Of a stretch of DNA of 64,000 nucleotides, positions 27,093 through 34,784 are shown piece by piece. The position numbers and the translations under genes are program-made. Location: contig NZ_QYUO01000002.1 of NCBI RefSeq assembly GCF_003591035.1, positions 1,488,001 to 1,552,000 of the forward strand, written 5' to 3'. The notes below the pieces were generated by a model that did no database searches, was not told where the DNA came from, and saw only the letters and a program-made list of their open reading frames with translations. How positions within the stretch are numbered: position 1 is the first letter of the stretch; each line of letters opens with the position of its first letter. Origin of the DNA: Noviherbaspirillum saxi (GTDB lineage: Bacteria > Pseudomonadota > Gammaproteobacteria > Burkholderiales > Burkholderiaceae_D).

Positions 27093-28523
27093 TCAAATGG
27101 TTTTGGAATACCGCAGTCGTTCGAGCTTCGCCTCCGGCTTTGCACCGAGATAACGGTCGAACACCATGCAGATATTGCGGATCAGGAGTCGCCCTTTCGG
27201 GCTGACCGTCAGCCAATCTTCATCCAAGCTCAGCAGACCGTCGGTTTCCAGCGCGCGCAACTGTTCAAGTTCAGTGGCGAAATAATTGGCAAAGGTGATC
27301 GGGTACGCCACTTCAAGTGAGCGGATTGATAATTCGAAATTACACATCAACATCTGGATGATGATCCGGCGCAGCAGATCGTCGACGCTTAGCTTTATCC
27401 CGCGCGCAATCGGCAGTTCACCCTGCTCTATGCGTTCGTAATAGGCATCCAGCGTTTTTTCATTCTGGCTGTATGTCGACCCGACGGCACTGATTGCAGA
27501 CACGCCGCAGGAAATCATTTCCGCATCGGCATGCGTTGAATAGCCTTGAAAATTACGGTGCAGCCTGCCCTGGCGCTGCGCGACCGCAAGATCGTCATTG
27601 GGCTTGGCGAAATGATCCATGCCGATATAGACGTATCCCGCTGCGCTCAGGCGCTTGATGCATAGCGATAGCATGTCGAGCTTGGTTTCCGCATTCGGCA
27701 GTTCGTCTTCCGCGATCTGGCGTTGCGACTTGAACAAGGCCGGCATATGCGCGTAGTTATAGATGGAAATGCGATCCGGGTTTGCTGCGATCACTTTGGC
27801 CAGCGTCTGATCCATGGTGATCACGTTCTGCTTCGGCAAGCCATAGATCAGGTCGATGCTGATCGAGCGAAATCCCGCCTCGCGCGCCGCCTGCATCACG
27901 GCGAGAGTGGTCTCCTCCGGCTGGATACGGTTGACTGCCTTTTGCACTTCCGCGTCGAAATCCTGTACGCCAAAGCTGATGCGATTGAAACCTTGTGTGC
28001 GCAGTGTGCGGATACGCTCCGGCGTGACGGTGCGCGGATCGATTTCGATCGAATATTCGCCGGCATCATCGGTAGCGAACCGGAACCAGCGCCGCAGGTG
28101 CGCGAGCAGATCGCCCATCTGTTCATCGGAAAGATAGGTCGGCGTACCGCCGCCGAAATGCAGTTGCGTGACAGTGTTGAGATCGCCGGCCAGCTTGCCC
28201 TGCATATCGATTTCGCGCTTGAGGTAGGTAAGATATACCTCGGCCTTGCTACGGTTTTTGGTAATGATCTTGTTGCACGCGCAGTAGTAGCAAAGCTTGT
28301 CGCAGAACGGCACATGAATATAAATCGACAAGGAATTGCGCGAGCCCATGGCGCGCACAGTATTAACCGCCTGCAGATAATCGCCCATTGCGAACTCATC
28401 GGTGAAGCGGTCCGCAGTCGGATAGGACGTATAACGCGGCCCCTGGCGGCTCATCTTGCGAATCAGTGCGGCATCGAATTGCACCGAGGGGACAAGGGAT
28501 AATGCTGTTGCGGCAACTGCCAT
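27093..28523 (-). CDS. hemN: Oxygen-independent coproporphyrinogen III dehydrogenase
   Basis: This radical SAM enzyme makes protoporphyrinogen IX without oxygen, supplying haem for the oxidase cluster. The ATG at 28523 follows GGAG; an ATG 21 bases upstream is weaker. The iron-sulfur motif HVPFCDKLCYYCAC appears near residue 70, with GGGTPTYLS shortly after. The length (476 residues) fits the family. The FNR box at 28605-28618 lies about 88 bases upstream of the start. The SafE-family gene follows about 10 bases later. Confidence 0.94.
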   Translation of the reverse strand: MAVAATALSLVPSVQFDAALIRKMSRQGPRYTSYPTADRFTDEFAMGDYLQAVNTVRAMGSRNSLSIYIHVPFCDKLCYYCACNKIITKNRSKAEVYLTYLKREIDMQGKLAGDLNTVTQLHFGGGTPTYLSDEQMGDLLAHLRRWFRFATDDAGEYSIEIDPRTVTPERIRTLRTQGFNRISFGVQDFDAEVQKAVNRIQPEETTLAVMQAAREAGFRSISIDLIYGLPKQNVITMDQTLAKVIAANPDRISIYNYAHMPALFKSQRQIAEDELPNAETKLDMLSLCIKRLSAAGYVYIGMDHFAKPNDDLAVAQRQGRLHRNFQGYSTHADAEMISCGVSAISAVGSTYSQNEKTLDAYYERIEQGELPIARGIKLSVDDLLRRIIIQMLMCNFELSIRSLEVAYPITFANYFATELEQLRALETDGLLSLDEDWLTVSPKGRLLIRNICMVFDRYLGAKPEAKLERLRYSKTI

Positions 28524-28604
28524 GTTGAACTCCGGATCGGGCATCCAACCAATGGGACGCTCTTAACTGTTGCGCAGTGTACGAGCCGAGGCCGCTCTGC
28601 AACC

Positions 28605-28618
28605 TTGATCCAGGTCAA
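28605..28618. promoter_or_regulatory. FNR box upstream of hemN
   Basis: TTGATCCAGGTCAA is an almost perfect FNR/Anr box, lying between the end of the nitronate monooxygenase gene and hemN, centred about 88 bases before the hemN ATG. Confidence 0.82.
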
Positions 28619-28635
28619 AATGCTCCAGATTGGAA

Positions 28636-29826
28636 TCACGCCGCTGCATGAACAGTCGCTTGAAAGGCAGGGTCATCACCCGGCTGGCGGCCAGTGAGCA
28701 AAAATTCAATCAGATCTTTTACCGGACGAATCTGACTGCCGAACGGCAGCGGCTCCGCGCCCCGGAAAAACAGGCCGCGCCTGACATCGCCTTCCAATGC
28801 AAACGCCAGCCTGGTATCTATGCAGAACTGTCCAGCCTTTGCCATGCCATCGCGCAAACCGCATTGGTGCAGACAGTCGAAACCCACGGTGCACTCCTTC
28901 GGCCCTGCCTTGCGCTGCAGTTTCTCTTCCTTTTCCAGATAGTTGGCCAGCCATGGCGTTCGTACCCCGCGTGCCGGCAAACCTGCGACGCTCATGAAGG
29001 TGACAATGTCTTCCGGTCGTGCCCCGGCCAGGACTTTCTTGAAGTTGATATGCGCATCGCCTTCTTCGGAAACGGCAAACGCGGTGCCGAGTTGCACCGC
29101 ACTCGCGCCCATTGCCAGCAGCTCGCTTAGCTGTCCATGAGTATGGATTCCTCCGGCGGCGATCAGCGGAATGCGCTCTCTCTCGATGCCCAGTTCACGA
29201 AATAGCGCGAGTGTCGCTTCCAGCACCACGGGGAATGCAAACTGCGGCTGGTCCACATCCTCCAGGCGAGCCGCGCCAAGATGGCCCGCGGCGTGACGCG
29301 GATTTTCGATAACGATAGCGTCTGGCAAGCGATTCTTGCGCATCCATTTCTTCAGGACCAGGGCAATGCCGCGCGCATCCGACAAGATCGGTATCAGGGC
29401 TACATCGGGATGGTCGGCGGTCAGTTCGGGCAGGTCCAGCGGCAAGCCGGCGCCGACGACCACGGCTTCGGCGCCGCTTTCGCAAGCTTGCCGCACATAG
29501 GCTGCATATTCGGCGACCGCGCGCATGATGTTGACGGCCACCATGCCGCCGCCTGCGGCAATGCGATTCGCCGCTTGTATTTCACGGTCGAGGGCGATGA
29601 GATTCACACTGTCGATCAATGCCTTGTCACGCGACTTGCCGGTCTGCGCCATCAGATCCGGATGATGCCGTCTCAAGTCGACGCTCGAAATCGTACCCAT
29701 CGCACCCAGACTGGCAACAGTGCCCGCGAGTTTGTGCGCGGAGATGCCGACGCCCATGCCACCTTGCACGACAGGCAGCAAGGTTTTGCGCTTGATTGAG
29801 AACGGTTTCAGGTTGGTGTTCAGCAC
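28636..29826 (-). CDS. Nitronate monooxygenase (FMN-dependent)
   Basis: The enzyme oxidises alkyl nitronates such as propionate-3-nitronate using FMN. The 396-residue product shows LPVVQGGMGVGIS at the start, AAGGIHTHGQLSELLAMGASAVQLGTAF in the middle and the FMN-binding TIM-barrel order. The C-terminal cysteines (CTVGFDCLHQCG) resemble a longer subgroup. The GTG at 29826 is chosen because AGGGGAAG lies upstream and the earlier in-frame ATG at 29898 would overlap an FNR box. Divergent from ndh, and upstream of hemN on the same strand. Confidence 0.85.
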   Translation of the reverse strand: MLNTNLKPFSIKRKTLLPVVQGGMGVGISAHKLAGTVASLGAMGTISSVDLRRHHPDLMAQTGKSRDKALIDSVNLIALDREIQAANRIAAGGGMVAVNIMRAVAEYAAYVRQACESGAEAVVVGAGLPLDLPELTADHPDVALIPILSDARGIALVLKKWMRKNRLPDAIVIENPRHAAGHLGAARLEDVDQPQFAFPVVLEATLALFRELGIERERIPLIAAGGIHTHGQLSELLAMGASAVQLGTAFAVSEEGDAHINFKKVLAGARPEDIVTFMSVAGLPARGVRTPWLANYLEKEEKLQRKAGPKECTVGFDCLHQCGLRDGMAKAGQFCIDTRLAFALEGDVRRGLFFRGAEPLPFGSQIRPVKDLIEFLLTGRQPGDDPAFQATVHAAA

Positions 29827-29884
29827 AATGGTCTTCCCCTGGTTAAGCGACGAGCGAATGTAGCAAAGGGGAAATTTAATTTGT

Positions 29885-29898
29885 TTGATCTCAGTCAA
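29885..29898. promoter_or_regulatory. FNR box between nitronate monooxygenase and ndh
   Basis: TTGATCTCAGTCAA is a clear FNR box. Its centre is about 65 bases before the nitronate monooxygenase start and about 225 bases before ndh. It could activate the first gene, repress the second, or both. Confidence 0.8.
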
Positions 29899-30115
29899 TT
29901 TTTACCGGGCTGAAGTCAATACGCCGTAGAAGAAGTAAAAAGGGGTCATCTATATCGCAACCTGTGCAGGGCAAAGCAGTACCGAACCGTTTTAAACTAT
30001 TAATGTCACTTTCTTAATAAAGGAATCGCATTGCGCTTGCCAGCATGCATTTCCGGACAGTTATGGAATATTGTTCTACTACACCACATGGGAGTTTTTT
30101 ATTAAGGAGAACAGA

Positions 30116-31444
30116 TTGACGCAGACTGCAGGCAGGGCGGCCCATCGCATTACCATCGTTGGCGGCGGCGCAGGCGGGCTTGAACTCGCGGTTCGGCTAG
30201 GGAAGAAATTGGGCAAGCACAAGAAAGCTGTGATTACGCTGGTCGATGCCGAACGCACTCATCTATGGAAGCCGCTGCTGCATCAGGTTGCGGCAGGCAC
30301 ACTAGACAGCCATGAAGACGAACTCGAATACCTTGCGCTCGCGCGCGATCACCACTTTACTTTCCGTCTGGGCCGCATGGACGGCCTTGACCGCTCGCGC
30401 AAGGAAATCTTCGTCGCGCCTACCTTCGATGAAAACGGCGAAGAAATCCTGCCGCGGCAATCTATACCCTATGACACCCTGGTCCTTGCGCTTGGCAGTC
30501 AGACCAATGACTTTGGTACCCCCGGCGCGCAGGAACATACCATCATGCTGGACTCGCCCGGTGCCGCCGAACGATTCCATCAGCGTCTGGTGAATGCCTG
30601 CCTGCGCGCGCAAAACAAGGCTCGCGCCCCTGGAGAAGGCCGATTCACGGTCACCATCATCGGCGGCGGCGCTACCGGTGTGGAATTGTCGGCCGAACTG
30701 CACATGACCGCAAAGATCGTTTCCAGCTATGGCCTGGCCAATTTCGATCCCGAAAAGGATTTGAAGATTGCCATCGTCGATGCTGCGCCACGCCTGTTGC
30801 AAGCCTTGCCGGAACGGCTTTCTATCGCGGTCGGCAACGAGCTGCGCCAGCTCGACATCGACGTTCATACCAATGAGCAGGTGGTCGAGGTGACGAAAGA
30901 AGGCGTACGCATGGGCAGCGGGAAATTCATTCCAAGCGGCATCGTGGTATGGGCGGCGGGAATCAAGGTGGCCGACTTTGTCAAGGAACTGGATGGGCTC
31001 GAAACCAACCGGATCAATCAACTGGTGGTCCATCGCACGCTGCAAACCACGCGCGACCCGTCGGTGTTTGCGATGGGCGATTGCGCGGCCTGTCCGCTGG
31101 ACGAAGGCAAAACCACGGTACCGCCGCGAGCGCAATCGGCGCATCAGGAGGCCAATACATTAAGCAAGTCGCTCGCACGCATGCTTGAAGGAAAGTCATT
31201 GCTTGAATTCCGCTACCGCGACCACGGCTCGTTGGTCTCGCTTGGCAATTACAGCACCGTAGGCAGCCTGATGGGTGCACTCGCACGCGGCTCGGTTTTC
31301 ATAGAGGGCACTATCGCGAAATGGATGTACTGGTGGCTGCACAAGCATCACCAGATTGTGGTCAATGGATGGTTCCGCACCTGGCTATCGACCTGGACCG
31401 ACGCGATCAACTGGATACGCAATCCGCGCATCAAGCTGCATTGA
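30116..31444 (+). CDS. ndh: Type II NADH dehydrogenase
   Basis: This flavoprotein passes electrons from NADH to quinone without pumping protons. It starts at a TTG with AAGGAG seven bases upstream; the earlier ATG at 30071 has no ribosome site. The FAD motif GGGAGGLELA lies at residue 15 onward, the NADH motif GGGATGVELSAEL near 175, and ATP-independent quinone-binding features follow, with VFAMGDCAA near 315 and a hydrophobic C-terminal helix that binds the membrane. Normal length (442 residues). E. coli ndh is repressed by FNR, and an FNR box lies upstream here too. Confidence 0.9.
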   Translation: MTQTAGRAAHRITIVGGGAGGLELAVRLGKKLGKHKKAVITLVDAERTHLWKPLLHQVAAGTLDSHEDELEYLALARDHHFTFRLGRMDGLDRSRKEIFVAPTFDENGEEILPRQSIPYDTLVLALGSQTNDFGTPGAQEHTIMLDSPGAAERFHQRLVNACLRAQNKARAPGEGRFTVTIIGGGATGVELSAELHMTAKIVSSYGLANFDPEKDLKIAIVDAAPRLLQALPERLSIAVGNELRQLDIDVHTNEQVVEVTKEGVRMGSGKFIPSGIVVWAAGIKVADFVKELDGLETNRINQLVVHRTLQTTRDPSVFAMGDCAACPLDEGKTTVPPRAQSAHQEANTLSKSLARMLEGKSLLEFRYRDHGSLVSLGNYSTVGSLMGALARGSVFIEGTIAKWMYWWLHKHHQIVVNGWFRTWLSTWTDAINWIRNPRIKLH

Positions 31445-31469
31445 GCCGGAGGCTAAAGGCATGAAAAAC

Positions 31470-31489
31470 GCGGGGCACGAAGGCCCCGC
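31470..31489. terminator. Hairpin after ndh
   Basis: GCGGGGC and GCCCCGC form a perfect 7-bp stem with a six-base loop 26 bases beyond the ndh stop. No T-run follows, so it may be a factor-dependent or weak terminator. Confidence 0.5.
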
Positions 31490-31551
31490 AAACCAGGCGG
31501 CCAGGCGTGCGTCATGCCCGGTGCTTGCAGCACTGGAGGGAGAAAAATGAA

Positions 31552-31588
31552 AACAGCTGGCCGGCCTGCCGGAAGCCCTGCAGCTGTT
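31552..31588. terminator. Second hairpin between ndh and the Spy-like gene
   Basis: AACAGCTG and CAGCTGTT form a perfect 8-bp stem around an inner CCGGC/GCCGG pair. The convergent genes end on either side, so it may act in both directions. Confidence 0.45.
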
Positions 31589-31596
31589 ACAAAGTT

Positions 31597-31771
31597 TAGA
31601 GCAGTTTCACCCTGACTGTACCGCCGATGCCGGACGCTTTGCCCGCGGCACGGCGTTGTCGAGGGGCCGCCGAGGCCTCCTTGCCATGGCTCGCCATGTC
31701 GCGTCGTCGCGCCTTGTTCCACGAGCAAATCGCCTCGGCCTCGACTGGCAAGTCAGGGTGAAACTGCTCTA
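31597..31771. repeat. Short inverted-repeat element, family R1, copy 2
   Basis: Same perfect terminal repeats as copy 1 (8483-8642) but inverted and slightly longer, about 175 bp; most of the interior matches, with an extra CCTCGGCGGCCC-type segment. Its right end supplies the stop codon of the Spy-like gene. Confidence 0.85.
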
Positions 31772-32278
31772 GCGCGGCTCGCCGTGATGGCCACCGTGAT
31801 GACGGCCATGATGGCGGCCATGACGGTGTTTGGTCTCTTCATCGAATATTTTTTGCTGTTCCGGCGTCAGCACCGCATAGAATTCCTTGGTCGCCGCGAG
31901 CCGCTCAGTCATGCGCTGCTCAGCCTGCTTCATCATGCCGAGCATTTTTTCCATGCGCTCGGGGGCCGTCAGCTTGTCGAATTCCGCCCGGTCCGGCCGC
32001 TGCGGGCGATCGGCAGGTTTCATCCGGGCGATATAGGTTTGCCATGCGGCTTCCTGGCTTGCATTCAGTTTCAGTTTGTCATGCAAGGCTGCCGCACGCT
32101 TTTCCATACGTTCGCGCATGCGTTCGGGCGAATGGCGTTGCTCGCCTGTGGCGCTCGTTCCTGCTGGTCCTGCGCCAGAAGCTTCCTGTCCCGGCTTTTC
32201 CGCATAGACAGCGAATGAACCTGCCGTCAGGCCCACCGTCAACAGTGCAGCAAGCAGACGTTTGCGAAATGTGGTCAT
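31769..32278 (-). CDS. Spy/CpxP-like periplasmic protein (LTxxQ family)
   Basis: The 169-residue product has a signal peptide (FRKRLLAALLTVGLTAGSFAVYA), a Met/Arg-rich helical region and the family motif LTPEQQKIFDE near residue 140. Spy-type proteins act as periplasmic chaperones during envelope stress; CpxP binds the CpxA sensor. The ATG at 32278 has GGAAGGAAAG upstream. It ends in a His/Gly-rich tail (HRHGRHHGRHHGGHHGEPR), possibly metal-binding. The TAG stop lies inside the end of repeat R1, so the element may have set the C-terminus. Divergent from the two-component system. Confidence 0.85.
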   Translation of the reverse strand: MTTFRKRLLAALLTVGLTAGSFAVYAEKPGQEASGAGPAGTSATGEQRHSPERMRERMEKRAAALHDKLKLNASQEAAWQTYIARMKPADRPQRPDRAEFDKLTAPERMEKMLGMMKQAEQRMTERLAATKEFYAVLTPEQQKIFDEETKHRHGRHHGRHHGGHHGEPR

Positions 32279-32302
32279 GGTCTTTCCTTCCGATGTGGTT
32301 GT

Positions 32303-32319
32303 TCGTGCACTGTGCACGA
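32303..32319. promoter_or_regulatory. Perfect 17-bp palindrome upstream of the Spy-like gene
   Basis: TCGTGCAC-T-GTGCACGA is a perfect palindrome with 8-bp arms, centred about 33 bases before the ATG at 32278. It looks like a dimeric-regulator operator. Confidence 0.5.
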
Positions 32320-32402
32320 TTTCCATCTTGGCCTCTGGATGTATCGCGCCATTGTCGATTTGCAGCTTTGTTGTAGCGGCAAGTAAGCGATGATCAGACG
32401 TT

Positions 32403-32418
32403 TGTATCTTCGTGTATC
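32403..32418. promoter_or_regulatory. Direct repeat resembling an OmpR-family regulator site
   Basis: TGTATC occurs twice with a 10-base period (32403-32408 and 32413-32418), about 100 bases before the regulator gene. Tandem half-sites are typical for this regulator class, so it may be an autoregulatory site shared with the Spy-like gene. Confidence 0.35.
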
Positions 32419-32512
32419 CCACGCCAGGCAGGAAGCGTGCTCGATCGATGCATGAAACAGCACGATACAATTCGACTACATTCCCCCCGCCGAAATTGCC
32501 ATAATCGAGTCC

Positions 32513-33232
32513 ATGGAAAATCCCGCCCACATATTGATCGTCGACGACGACCACGAAATCAGCACCCTGCTCGCCGAATACCTGGAAAAGAACGGGTACA
32601 AGGCGTCGACTGCCGGCGAAGGCAAGGCCATGTCCAAGGCTCTGGAAACGCAACGCATCGACCTGATCGTGCTCGATCTCAACCTGCCCGGCGAAGATGG
32701 ACTGACCTTGTGCCGCAATCTGAGGTCGCACTCCAGCATTCCCGTCATCATGCTGACTGCGCGGGGCGAACCGGTCGACCGGATTCTGGGACTGGAAATG
32801 GGTGCCGACGACTATCTGGCCAAGCCATTCGAACCGCGTGAATTGTTTGCCCGCATACGCAGCGTGTTGCGCCGAACCCAGGCGCTTCCACCTAATTTGC
32901 AAGCCGATGCCCCACAACAGATGCGTTTTGCCGGCTGGACAATGGATTTCACCGCGCGTCATCTGATCAATCCCGAGGGTGTGGTCGTGGCGCTCTCCGG
33001 AGCCGAATACCGATTGCTGAAAATCTTTCTCGATCATGCCAACCGCGTCTTGAGCCGGGACCAGTTGCTGAACCTGACACAGGGACGCGACGCCGATCCT
33101 TTCGATCGTTCGATCGACCTGCAGATCAGCCGTCTGCGACAAAAACTGGGCGACGATGCACGCTCACCCCAGATCATCAAGACCGTACGCAATGAAGGTT
33201 ATGTGCTTGCGACGCTGGTGGCCAAGGAATGA
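32513..33232 (+). CDS. OmpR-family response regulator
   Basis: The 239-residue protein has a receiver domain (about 5-120) with phospho-acceptor aspartate in LIVLDLNLPGEDG, and a winged-helix DNA-binding domain (about 135-235; LSGAEYRLLKIFLDHANRVLS). It is coupled to the kinase gene by an ATGA overlap at 33229. With a Spy-like gene on one side and an efflux operon on the other it fits envelope or toxic-compound stress (BaeR or CpxR-like), but the sequence does not prove which. Confidence 0.92.
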   Translation: MENPAHILIVDDDHEISTLLAEYLEKNGYKASTAGEGKAMSKALETQRIDLIVLDLNLPGEDGLTLCRNLRSHSSIPVIMLTARGEPVDRILGLEMGADDYLAKPFEPRELFARIRSVLRRTQALPPNLQADAPQQMRFAGWTMDFTARHLINPEGVVVALSGAEYRLLKIFLDHANRVLSRDQLLNLTQGRDADPFDRSIDLQISRLRQKLGDDARSPQIIKTVRNEGYVLATLVAKE

Positions 33233-34593
33233 AACAAGTGCTGCAGTCGATGACGACGCGGGTTTTCCTGATGCTGTTTGCCGGCGCCGTGCTAAGCACC
33301 GTTCTTTCGCTGGGCCTCGCATTTGGTGAACGGCAGCGGCTGATCGGCCAGTTCCGCGACTTTCATGCCGTCGAGCGTGTAGCGCAATTCGTGCTGTCGC
33401 TTGAAACGGTACCCGCACATTTGCGTGAACCTTTCTTTTCGGCGACGGCGGGAATCGGCATGCGCGCCGAATTGGCAGCGCCGGGCGAAGTCGTTGCGCC
33501 GCAACGGTCGGAGTTCGCCAGCCTGCTCGACAAGCGTCTTCCCGAGCATTATCAGATTGCATCCACCATGGCGCGGCCCACCGATTGCGCGCCGCCCGCG
33601 CACAGCGCTCGCAGAGGTTCCGGCGAGGCGCGCGGGCGCTGCGAAGCCTTGCTGGTCAGCCTGCACGACGGCACGCGATTGCGGCTATCGGTACTGCCGC
33701 CGCGCCCGCCGTCGATGCGGCCCCGTATCGATGTCGTGACCTACGGCGCACTGTTTTTGCTCAGTATCGGACTGGTCGCCATCGTTGTCGCGCGCATGGC
33801 GATGCGGCCGCTCAAACGACTGGCGCAAGCCGCTACCGACCTGGGAAATGATATCGAACGCGATCCCTTGCCCGAGCGCGGCGCCAGCGAATTGCGGCAG
33901 GCTGCGGTGGCATTCAATGCAATGCAGGCGCGCATCCGCGCGCATATCCGGCAGCATGCGCATATCCTTGCCGCGATCACGCATGACTTGCAGACGCCAT
34001 TGACGCGGCTACGCCTAAGGCTTGAAAAAGTGGATGACACGGAGTTGCGGGAAAAACTGATCAGCGATCTGTCGGCGATGCAGGCAATGGTCCGCGAGGG
34101 ACTTGATCTGGCCCGCAGCATGCATTCCGCCGAGGCGATGCGGCGACTGGATCTCGACTCTCTGGTGGACAGCGTCTGCGCCGATGCGATCGATGCTGGA
34201 CAAGCAGTATCTTTTACCGGAACCACCGGCGTATCGCTGATGGCCCGTCCACTGGCATTGCGTCGATGCCTGACCAACCTGATCGACAATGCCGTGAAGT
34301 ACGGACATCAGGTAACGGTGAACGTGAGTTACGACGCTACGAGCGGTAATGCACTGATTCAGATACAGGACAAGGGCCCGGGGATACCGGCGACGGAGAT
34401 GGAAAAGGTATTCGAGCCATTTTACCGACTTGAAGATTCAAGGTCGCGCGAAACAGGCGGCACCGGCATAGGATTGACCATCGCCAGAAATATTGCCGAG
34501 CAACACGGTGGAACTATCCATCTTCAGAATCTGCAAGAAGGTGGACTTGAAGTCGCCTTGCGGCTTCCGGGCCAACGGGCGCATAAACCGTAA
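33229..34593 (+). CDS. Sensor histidine kinase, partner of the preceding regulator
   Basis: The 454-residue protein has a membrane helix at about 10-30, a periplasmic domain of about 135 residues and a second helix near 170-190, followed by a HAMP domain. The phosphorylated histidine is in ITHDLQTPLTRLRLRL (about 249), then NLIDNAVKYG, DKGPGIP and GGTGIGLTIARN. The layout matches EnvZ/RstB-type kinases. The periplasmic domain contains a pair of cysteines (about 119 and 134), possibly disulfide-bonded. Confidence 0.92.
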   Translation: MKQVLQSMTTRVFLMLFAGAVLSTVLSLGLAFGERQRLIGQFRDFHAVERVAQFVLSLETVPAHLREPFFSATAGIGMRAELAAPGEVVAPQRSEFASLLDKRLPEHYQIASTMARPTDCAPPAHSARRGSGEARGRCEALLVSLHDGTRLRLSVLPPRPPSMRPRIDVVTYGALFLLSIGLVAIVVARMAMRPLKRLAQAATDLGNDIERDPLPERGASELRQAAVAFNAMQARIRAHIRQHAHILAAITHDLQTPLTRLRLRLEKVDDTELREKLISDLSAMQAMVREGLDLARSMHSAEAMRRLDLDSLVDSVCADAIDAGQAVSFTGTTGVSLMARPLALRRCLTNLIDNAVKYGHQVTVNVSYDATSGNALIQIQDKGPGIPATEMEKVFEPFYRLEDSRSRETGGTGIGLTIARNIAEQHGGTIHLQNLQEGGLEVALRLPGQRAHKP

Positions 34594-34784
34594 TGAGTTG
34601 CCGGTGCTTGTGGCTTAGGCTGGTCCCATTCGTCGTCTTGATGATTTGCGCTTCACCACCGCCGCCGTAGCGCACCGATTGACGCAGGCGAACGGTGCGC
34701 GATATTGATGTAAAAATGGAAAATCGGCTGATCTTTTCATTGATTTCGTAAAAACAGACGAAACCCTGTCCTCAATAAGCGCCA

